Assembly (NCBI RefSeq): GCF_003938655.1
Contig: NZ_RJJT01000010.1
Span: 1-64,000, forward strand
Source of the DNA: Rhizobium pisi
GTDB taxonomy: Bacteria; Pseudomonadota; Alphaproteobacteria; Rhizobiales; Rhizobiaceae
Reading direction: 5' to 3'
Length of the DNA: 64,000 bases
Below the pieces are notes generated by a model. It was not told the DNA's origin, searched no databases, and saw nothing but the letters and a program-made list of their open reading frames with translations. This document shows, one piece after another, positions 57,916-64,000 of the stretch (the first letter of the stretch is position 1; every line of letters begins with the position of its first letter). The position numbers and the translations under genes were made by a program.

Positions 57916-58074
57916 ATGACAAAGCCGCCCCGCAAGCCTTTCAAGCCGCTGCTCGATGACGCCTACGAGCCGCTCAGCAGCCGACCGCGCCGGCGGCGAG
58001 ATTCCGTGCAGCCCAATCTTCCGCTCCATCCGATCCCGCCGCGGTTGCGTCAGGCAGGGCGCGGTTTCAGATGA
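57916..58074 (+). CDS. candidate 52-residue Pro/Arg-rich protein coupled to the GT39 gene
   Basis: An ATG at 57916 opens 52 codons starting MTKPPRKPFKPLLDDAYEP and ending near RQAGRGFR. The peptide is rich in proline and arginine and has no membrane helix. Its stop TGA overlaps the ATG of the glycosyltransferase gene in an ATGA arrangement (58071-58074), a classic sign of translational coupling. No strong ribosome binding site precedes the ATG. The family is unknown to me; it could be a small partner of the membrane enzyme. Confidence 0.5.
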   Translation: MTKPPRKPFKPLLDDAYEPLSSRPRRRRDSVQPNLPLHPIPPRLRQAGRGFR

Positions 58075-59702
58075 CGGACGATCCGGAATTGAAACAGGCC
58101 GAAGGTTGGCAATACCCGCAACAGACGACCGGCCGGGACACGGCTGCTCGCAACTTCCTGAGCCTGGATACGGCGATCTTGCTCGGGATCCTCCTTATTG
58201 CGATCGTGTTCAGGTTCCACAAGATCACCTTGCCGCTGGTCGACGGCTTCAGCTGGCGCGAGATCAGCACCGCAATGATGGCCGACAATTTCCAGCAGCG
58301 CAGCTGGAACATCTTCTTTCCGGAGGTCAGCTGGACCGGGCCCGGGCCAAGCTATCAGGGCCGCGAGTTCCAGATCGTCAGCTATATCACAGCCCTGCTC
58401 TACCAACTCTTCGGCTGGCACGACTTGTTCGGCCGCACGGTTGCGGCCTTCTTCGGTCTGATGACGGTGTTTTCGCTGCACAGGCTAACAGCGCGATGCT
58501 GGGGCGAGATGCACGCCCACGCGGCGGCACTTGCCTACGCGCTAATGCCGGCGGCGATCATGATCGACAGCTCGTTTCTTCCCGATCCCGCGATGCTGGC
58601 GTTGGTCACTCTTGGCGTCTGGTTGTTCGTCAAATACTGGGTCGGCGGCAGCGGCTGGCTCTTGCCGCTCGCCACAATCAGCTTCACGCTCGGCGTGCTG
58701 TCAAAGCCACCAGGCCTCGCCGCCGGTGCTGTCATCTTCTATCTGACGGTCTGCTGGATTCTCGAGAAGAAGTGGAAGCAAGCGAGCTGGGTCTTCCTGT
58801 CGGGGCTCCTGAGCCTGGCCGTCATCGGCGCTTATTTCAGCTGGGCGATTTATCTCGGCCGCAGCTATCCGCCGTTTCATGTCGCCGGCAGCGGCGGCTA
58901 TATCTGGGATGACGGCTTCTGGACATACTTCAGGAACGGTTTCTACTTCCAATCCGCGTGGAACACCTCGACCTTGTGGTTCTACGGCTATCCGTTAATG
59001 CTGCTGCTCGCAGTCGGCTTGTGGATGCCGCCCAGACCTGCCGAAGACCCTAGGCAACGCACCCTTTCGCGCATTCCCTATGTGTGGGCGGCTGCGGCCG
59101 TGATCGTCTATCTGGTGGCGGCGGGCGAGATCACCAGCAATGTGTGGAACTTCCACATCTTCCATGTGCCGGTCGCGATATTCTCAGGCCGCGGTGCGCT
59201 TCTTCTGGCAAGGCTTGCGTCGCGAACCGTTCCAACGCCGGCGTTCGTACTTCGCTCGATCTGCATCGTGGCCGTCACGCTTGTCTGGTCGACCGTTCCC
59301 CTCGTCAGGACGATGAAGAAGCCAATCGCCATGAAGGGCAAGCTGCTGGGCGAGGAACTGGCGCGGTTGGCGCAACCGGGCGACCTCGTCGTCGCCATCG
59401 CGCCCGAGGCCGGCGATCCCGTCGCAGTCTACTACAGCAGGGCGCGCGGCTGGGTGTTCCCGCCTGGTGGAGGCGATGTCGAATGGTCGAAATTCGTCGC
59501 AGATGACGCCACCGCGATCGCGCAGCTCGAGGAACTGCGTGCGCAGGGTGCGGATCTGTTCGGCGCGGCCAAGAACGCCACCGACAAGCAGAACCTGCTG
59601 TTCGTCGAGCATCATGCCGGGGTCATCGACTATCTGGACAAGACCGCAACCAAGCTTGTCGATTCGGATGATTTGCTGGTCTATAGGATCACGCGCCCAT
59701 AA
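58071..59702 (+). CDS. ArnT-like GT39 membrane glycosyltransferase
   Basis: A 543-residue integral membrane protein with about ten to twelve helices and a soluble C-terminal tail. The first periplasmic loop has the acidic DGFSWREISTAMMADN segment and a later GPSYQGREFQIVS, as in the PMT/ArnT family that transfers sugars from polyprenyl phosphate carriers. The acceptor could be lipid A, a protein or a polysaccharide; sequence does not decide. It starts inside the overlap with a 52-codon ORF. It is the main gene downstream of tRNA-Ser. Confidence 0.82.
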   Translation: MTDDPELKQAEGWQYPQQTTGRDTAARNFLSLDTAILLGILLIAIVFRFHKITLPLVDGFSWREISTAMMADNFQQRSWNIFFPEVSWTGPGPSYQGREFQIVSYITALLYQLFGWHDLFGRTVAAFFGLMTVFSLHRLTARCWGEMHAHAAALAYALMPAAIMIDSSFLPDPAMLALVTLGVWLFVKYWVGGSGWLLPLATISFTLGVLSKPPGLAAGAVIFYLTVCWILEKKWKQASWVFLSGLLSLAVIGAYFSWAIYLGRSYPPFHVAGSGGYIWDDGFWTYFRNGFYFQSAWNTSTLWFYGYPLMLLLAVGLWMPPRPAEDPRQRTLSRIPYVWAAAAVIVYLVAAGEITSNVWNFHIFHVPVAIFSGRGALLLARLASRTVPTPAFVLRSICIVAVTLVWSTVPLVRTMKKPIAMKGKLLGEELARLAQPGDLVVAIAPEAGDPVAVYYSRARGWVFPPGGGDVEWSKFVADDATAIAQLEELRAQGADLFGAAKNATDKQNLLFVEHHAGVIDYLDKTATKLVDSDDLLVYRITRP

Positions 59703-59737
59703 GGGCTGCGGCAGTCGGGACGCCCGCAAATCCAGCG

Positions 59738-60295
59738 TCAGGTACTCAGCACCTTCCTCACCCAGGCTGCGACCTCGTCACCGCTGCTCACATCTGTCTG
59801 TACCAGACCGTCAATCATGAAGGTCGGCGAGACATGGATGCCGTTCTGCCGGGCATATTTGCAGTGCCACTTGATCTCCCGATCGAGATCCGGGATTGCG
59901 AAGGCCTCTTTCAGCTTCACGCCGCTGTAGCCTTCCAGGCGCTCGATGATCTGGTTCGGCGTCACGTCCATATTCGGGCCGCCCGCGTGTTTGTCGAATT
60001 CGAATTCCTCTCGATGCGCGGCAACCGCGGCCATGACCTTCTTTGCCGTCTCCTTGCCGCCCTCCAGCGTCGAGGCTGCGATGACGCAGCGCGTGATGAC
60101 ACCGGAATACATATGCCAGGGTTGCGACTGCAGGCGGATCTTTACGGTGATCCTGTCTACGCCGGCTTGATCGAGAAGGGCGTCGAGCTTGTTGAATGCC
60201 TTGGCTGAGTAAGGATCGGTCAGCTCGAGGAAGGCCTCGAAGATGCGCGGGCCGTTGCCCCAAGTCAGCGGGTCTGCGTGCCAGGAAGTGGTCAT
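59738..60295 (-). CDS. DsbA-like thioredoxin-fold protein lacking the CxxC motif
   Basis: A 185-residue protein with a thioredoxin/DsbA fold: FLELTDPYSAKAF at the position where DsbA proteins have their catalytic CxxC (here DPYS, no cysteine) and the cis-proline Pro157 in HVSPTFMIDG. Only two cysteines (70 and 145) remain, neither in an active-site pair. There is no signal peptide, so it is cytoplasmic. A redox role is unlikely; related proteins include 2-hydroxychromene isomerase-type and other cofactor-binding members. It is downstream of the broken DUF6880 gene on the same strand. Confidence 0.75.
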   Translation of the reverse strand: MTTSWHADPLTWGNGPRIFEAFLELTDPYSAKAFNKLDALLDQAGVDRITVKIRLQSQPWHMYSGVITRCVIAASTLEGGKETAKKVMAAVAAHREEFEFDKHAGGPNMDVTPNQIIERLEGYSGVKLKEAFAIPDLDREIKWHCKYARQNGIHVSPTFMIDGLVQTDVSSGDEVAAWVRKVLST

Positions 60296-60319
60296 TATGG
60301 AATTCCTCTCCGAAGCGAT

Positions 60320-61756
60320 TTAGGTTACCAGGCTCCAGAAGCCATGCTTCTTGCCGTGCCGACGCTTAAGCTCCGCGACATAAACGTCATGGGATCCTGC
60401 GTTGCCAAAGTCATCGATGTGAGGCGCGAGGGACGCGCAGTCTGCAAGATGTCTCGCCGCGTGTTTATAGCGGCTGGAGCGGCTGTTTTCGAGCGTGAAA
60501 TCGATCATGGAGCGCAAGAGAATGGTTTTCGCGAGCGGGTGTTTCTCCGCCAGAGCGTCGGCCGCCCTCGTCATCAGCTCATAGAGATCGCCGTCCAGTT
60601 CCGTCTTCCTCGTCACCACCAGTTTTGCCGCTTCGGCAGGCGCCGGCCAATTCAGGAAAAACCCGAGTGCGTGGTGGATATCAGGGAAAGTCTGGGCATG
60701 GGCGAATGCCTTCTCCTCGGCCTCGAGATCGTCGAAATCCGGCAGTCGTTTGAGGAAAGCCCGGAGGTGTTCCTGATGCAATGACCGCTTGAAGCACTCC
60801 CATCGATAGGCCTGCGCCTCCTCTGCGTCCCCCAGCGCCTCGAGCGTGTCGACGCGAGCAAGCTGCCATTCGAATGGCATGGCGGTCCAGCTTCTCATGT
60901 CGGCCTCGTCCAACGTCTCAAGCGCTTCCTTCGCCCGCCCGGCCAAGAGCAGGCGATGGGCGATATCGGCCGCAATCGTCGGCGTCTTGCGCGTTTTCTC
61001 GGGTTGTTGCGCGATGTAGGCATCGACGTCGCCCTGGGCGTCGGCAACTTCCTGTAAAGCGATGCGCACCGTCAGATCCCGGTGATTGCCGTGGATCTCA
61101 TCTTCGTAAATCGGGCTTCCGCCGTTCCAGCCGATGATCTCGCGTTTATCCTCCGCCGGCGTGTCCGTCGGCTCCTTGGACCATTGGATGAAAAGGGTTT
61201 TCAGGCGATTGAGGCCATCTTTGCCGAGAGCCGGCGCCATCGCCGCAATCAGGTTGTCGTACTGCCCATAGCCATCATTCTGCGTGGCTCTGAACACCTT
61301 GTCGGCCAGAACGTTGATATCGATCCTGGCGGCGAGGGCGATTGCGCCGGCATCCTCACAAGCCTGATGAAAACTTTGGAGTAGCGAGCCGCTGCCGTCG
61401 TTGGATCTCTCAAAGATTGAATCCGCCAGTGCGAGGAACTGTCATATCAGTTCGAAGGCCTCTTCGGGATCATCGGCGGCAACAGTCTCCGCGATCGTCT
61501 TGCGCTGCGTTTCCAGGTCGTTTTTCAGCGCCTTCACCTTGCGCCAGTCGATCAAGGTGCGAGCGCGGGCAATACTGGCAAGCCGCTTTCGTACCTCACG
61601 CGCTATCTCGACGCTGCCGTGATTGCCGGCAAGCTCCATTCGCAGCCGTCGCTTGCGGGCGGCGCTGCCCATGCTGATCTCGATCAGCAGCTCGGCAAGG
61701 CGCGGGGCGCCAAGGGATTCGAGATTCTTCGCATTGAGTGTTGTCTTGGCTGCCAT
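60320..61756 (-). pseudogene. DUF6880-like gene interrupted by one in-frame TGA
   Basis: Two open parts in the same frame (61756-61442 and 61441-60320) give one continuous 478-codon reading if the TGA at 61444-61442 (codon 105) is read through. The N-terminal part (LNAKNLESLGAPRLAELLIEIS) and the C-terminal part (tandem helical repeats with HRLLLAGRAKEALETLDEAD and FLKRLPDFDD) together match the DUF6880 family. The residue at the stop is probably a tryptophan (TGG to TGA), since the text around it, EEAFELI-stop-QFLALAD, continues smoothly. The second part could also start at 61297 as a shorter protein. No function is known. Confidence 0.82.
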
Positions 61757-61955
61757 GGGTCATCGCCGTCGTTTCTGCCATGACCCTATCTTGGAGGCGG
61801 TACGGGGCCAAGGTGGGGAATGTGCGCAAGGGTTAATCCCTCGGCGCCTCTGTATTAGCTAAAAACTAACGCTGCCTCGTAACGACTCCTAAAGCCGGTT
61901 TTGGCACCTTGATGCCTGTCGAATATTGTTTCCAAATTTCTCGCTGGGGTTGATG

Positions 61956-62210
61956 ATGAGTCATAATAAAGACGCCTGGGTCAGCCAGCGCGCTTATTCG
62001 CTGTGGGAATCGGAAGGCCGGCCGGAAGGGCGCGGGGAAAGCCACTGGATGCAGGCGATGAGGGAATTCGAGCAGCTGGAGCTGACGAAGGCCTCGCCCG
62101 ATGGAAACGATCTCATCGAGAAGTTGAAGGCAGCCGGGCGGCTGATGCGGGTCTATGACGAGCCGGTCCTCGAAGTCGAGAACGAGCGACAGCGGAAAGC
62201 GGCCCTTTAA
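61956..62210 (+). CDS. DUF2934 family small protein
   Basis: An 84-residue soluble protein whose N-terminal part, VSQRAYSLWESEGRPEGR followed by HW, is the DUF2934 signature, common in Rhizobiales. The C-terminal half is helical and acidic. Two adjacent ATGs (61953 and 61956) are possible starts; GGGG upstream favours the second. The function is unknown; DUF2934 proteins are often stress-associated, which is only context. Confidence 0.8.
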   Translation: MSHNKDAWVSQRAYSLWESEGRPEGRGESHWMQAMREFEQLELTKASPDGNDLIEKLKAAGRLMRVYDEPVLEVENERQRKAAL

Positions 62211-62294
62211 GGCAATTTCAGCAAAGGTGCTTATCGGTTTCGTGTCCGGAATGGCACAGGAAAAACCACGGAGCGATTTTTGCAACCAGAATAG

Positions 62295-62864
62295 TCAGCG
62301 ACATTCCAGGCGGACGATCGGTCTTGCCGGCAGGCGTCTTGTCACTTCGACGAAGCCTGCATCGAGGAACATCGAAAGCGTTCCCGGATAGAGTTCGGCG
62401 CCGTTCGAAGCACGGGCCGCCTGATCGACGGGATAGGCCTCGAGACATTCAGCGCCATTCGCCCTTGCAAACTCGACGGCGTGTTTCAGCAGCAGGCGTG
62501 AGAAGCCCTGACGCCGGAACGGCTTGCGGACGATGAAGCAATTGATCGACCAGACCGGCCTGTCGTCGATCGGAGCGAAGGGTTTCGAGCGGCGCAGCCG
62601 GTCGAAGACGGCGCGCGGCGCCACACCGCACCATCCGGCCGGCTCGTCCTCATGGCAGGCGAGAATGCCGGGCGGGCGGGGCTGGGTCATGAGGCTTCGA
62701 AACCAGCTGCGATTTCCCTCCCCCCATCCCGCTTTATAGTCGGCATTCGGCAGATACCAGTAAGCGCAGCGGCAATTCCGGCCGCCGGAGCAATCGTCGA
62801 AGACCGCTTCTATATCGGCCTGGCGGTCGGCGGTTGCGGGGAAGAAAGAAAAGCGGTCCTGCAT
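62295..62864 (-). CDS. GNAT-family N-acetyltransferase
   Basis: A 189-residue protein with the acetyl-CoA motif VRKPFRRQGFSRLLLKHAVEFA and the downstream FLDAGFVEVTRR. A cysteine cluster near the N-terminus (DDCSGGRNCRCAYW) is typical of a rhizobial subfamily and may bind metal. The start is uncertain: ATG 62864 has no ribosome binding site, while a TTG at 62900 has GGGGAG upstream and adds 12 residues. It follows the ThuA gene on the same strand after a short gap. Confidence 0.8.
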   Translation of the reverse strand: MQDRFSFFPATADRQADIEAVFDDCSGGRNCRCAYWYLPNADYKAGWGEGNRSWFRSLMTQPRPPGILACHEDEPAGWCGVAPRAVFDRLRRSKPFAPIDDRPVWSINCFIVRKPFRRQGFSRLLLKHAVEFARANGAECLEAYPVDQAARASNGAELYPGTLSMFLDAGFVEVTRRLPARPIVRLECR

Positions 62865-62925
62865 GCGGGGGAAGATATGGCGCGGCCGGATGATCGGCAA
62901 GCGCCTGCTCCCCGCCGCTCCAACT

Positions 62926-63570
62926 CTATTGGCGGGCGGCCCAGCCGAGGCCGCGCCGCAGGATCAGCGGCATATAGGGATGGTCGAATTCGGCGGCGAC
63001 GTGGCCTAGGGCGGAATAAAAGATGCGGCCGGCGCCGAAATGGCGCTTGAAGACGACGGGCATCACGACATTGCGCGCCGCCGGATCGTAAGTGCCGGTA
63101 AAGGTCGTCGTCGCGAGGATTTCGACGCTCGGATCGTAGTGGAGGTAATATTGCTCCGAGTGATAGTCGAAGTCGGGAATGCCTTCCATGACAGGGTCGT
63201 TCTGTCGGGTGATGCCGACGCGGAAATCGATAATATTGCCAGGATGAGCGACCCAGGTGACGCCGGAGACGTAGCGGAAGGCAGCACTTTCCTTGAAGGA
63301 GGTGGCGAGCGCGCCGTGATGGCCGCCGAGCCCAAGCCCGCCGCGTACAGCCTCGACCAGGGCGCTGGCGTGAGCCTTTTCAAGCGTTTCGCCGGTGATA
63401 ACAGGCACGAGAAGATCGGCCCTTGCGAGTTGAGGCGAGGCGAAGATGCCGAGATCACCGGTCACTTCGACGGCAAATCCGTCTTCGCGCAGGAGATCGG
63501 CGACGATTCCGGCGCATTGTTCAGGCTCATGGCCCTGCCAGCCACCCCAGACGATGATCGCCTTTTTCAT
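62926..63570 (-). CDS. ThuA-like domain protein
   Basis: A 214-residue protein of the ThuA/glutamine-amidotransferase-like fold: IIVWGGWQGHEPEQCAG, GLGLGGHHGA and a C-terminal VVFKRHFGAGRIFYSALGH. ThuA of Sinorhizobium is tied to trehalose utilisation, probably as a keto-sugar enzyme, but no thuB or transporter gene is nearby, so the role here is open. GGAGGG lies six bases before the ATG. Confidence 0.88.
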   Translation of the reverse strand: MKKAIIVWGGWQGHEPEQCAGIVADLLREDGFAVEVTGDLGIFASPQLARADLLVPVITGETLEKAHASALVEAVRGGLGLGGHHGALATSFKESAAFRYVSGVTWVAHPGNIIDFRVGITRQNDPVMEGIPDFDYHSEQYYLHYDPSVEILATTTFTGTYDPAARNVVMPVVFKRHFGAGRIFYSALGHVAAEFDHPYMPLILRRGLGWAARQ

Positions 63571-63802
63571 ATTGTGCCCTCCGCCGAAATCATTCCTTGC
63601 CCACTAGATCAGACGATTATGCAAATCACGCGAATAATGCGCCAACATTCGCGTCAATGCCCCGCGGTGAACCCTGTGCCGGCCGGAAGCGATATCGCCA
63701 TTTGACGTATTGTCCGTCCAGGTTGATTGCAGTTCTTTCTTTTTATTGACGTGTATCTCGTCTAGGTTCCGCCTATCTCTCATTGAATAACAAGGGTGAT
63801 AC
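63571..63802 (+). promoter_or_regulatory. galE upstream region
   Basis: 232 bases between divergent thuA-like and galE genes. A TTGACG at about 63747 with a weak downstream hexamer is the best promoter guess for galE. No operator was recognised. Confidence 0.35.
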
Positions 63803-64000
63803 ATGGCAGGTGAAACGGTTCTTGTTGTGGGTGGGGCCGGCTATATCGGCTCGCATACGTGCCTCGACTTGGCAAACAAGGGCTACAAGCCCGTCGTCTT
63901 CGATAATTTTTCGAACGGCCATCGCGAGTTCGTCAAATGGGGACCGGCCGAGGAAGGCGATATTCGCGACCGCGCCCGGCTGGATGAGGTGCTGGCCAAG
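63803..64000 (+). CDS. galE: UDP-glucose 4-epimerase, 3'-truncated by the window edge
   Basis: Interconverts UDP-glucose and UDP-galactose for surface polysaccharides; in rhizobia the gene is also called exoB. Only the first 66 codons are visible. The NAD-binding fold shows GGAGYIGSH at 10-18, then VVFDNFSNGHREFVKWG, as in the family. AAGGG precedes the ATG. The rest of the gene, about 260 codons, lies outside. Confidence 0.93.
   Translation, partial: MAGETVLVVGGAGYIGSHTCLDLANKGYKPVVFDNFSNGHREFVKWGPAEEGDIRDRARLDEVLAK

Noticed and set aside
57536-62300. att sites of an integrated island
   Set aside because: I found no repeat of the tRNA 3' end in the window and no integrase gene, so attachment sites cannot be placed.

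Overview
The window is chromosomal DNA of an alphaproteobacterium of the order Rhizobiales, most likely Rhizobium (R. etli / R. leguminosarum group). The GC content is high. Gene content and order (very large NAD-glutamate dehydrogenase, the obgE-proB-proA-nadD ... rsfS-rlmH-envC-ctpA block, LexA-box-controlled imuA-imuB-dnaE2, heparinase-like gene beside rsmB and purH), the GAAC-N7-GAAC SOS box, rhizobial intergenic repeats and an anti-Shine-Dalgarno small RNA all fit that group. There is no phage, insertion sequence, CRISPR array or obvious plasmid backbone. The window cuts acs at the left edge and galE at the right edge.

Layout. 1-9.4 kb: end of acs, an SdhAF4/DUF1674 gene, htpX-rsmB, a heparinase II/III family gene, purH and an Atg22/UMF1-type transporter. 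9.4-18.7 kb: the giant glutamate dehydrogenase, pyridoxal kinase, beta-carbonic anhydrase, a membrane diguanylate cyclase and a lytic transglycosylase. 18.9-27.6 kb: asd, a candidate 39-residue protein, an alkaline phosphatase behind a Pho box, a DUF3299/ABC ATPase/FtsX-like permease operon with a histidine-rich loop, an MFS transporter carrying a large inserted periplasmic domain, and a PAP2 phosphatase. 27.7-33.4 kb: a parS-like site, leuB, a PLP-dependent dehydratase flanked by direct repeats, leuD and several small genes. 33.5-40.4 kb: the SOS mutasome imuA-imuB-dnaE2, then bfd-bfr iron storage. 40.5-57.2 kb: an almost all-minus-strand conserved block (rppH, polysaccharide deacetylase-like, ctpA, envC, rlmH, rsfS, nadD, proA, proB, obgE, acetyltransferases, rpmA, rplU), interrupted by a molybdate cassette (modE-like, modABC with an operator) and an alpha-r14-type small RNA. 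57.5-64 kb: tRNA-Ser(CGA) followed by an accessory-looking stretch (a small ORF coupled to a GT39 glycosyltransferase, a cysteine-less DsbA-like protein, a DUF6880 gene broken by one in-frame TGA), DUF2934, a GNAT protein, ThuA and the start of galE.

How it works together. Most genes are housekeeping: nitrogen and carbon flow (acs, gdh, proBA, leuBD, asd, purH), envelope maintenance (htpX, ctpA, envC, lytic transglycosylase), ribosome assembly and RNA decay (rsmB, rlmH, rsfS, obgE, rppH, rplU, rpmA). Four regulated modules stand out because the cis site is visible next to the genes: phosphate starvation (Pho box and phosphatase), DNA damage (LexA box and imuAB-dnaE2), molybdate (ModE-like protein and ModE-like palindrome at modA), and post-transcriptional control by an RNA exposing three CCTCC-type loops. 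No single large undescribed system is evident. The most interesting leads are the parS-like site behind leuB, the His-rich ABC operon, the transporter with an inserted domain, the two small ORFs and the repeat-bounded dehydratase.
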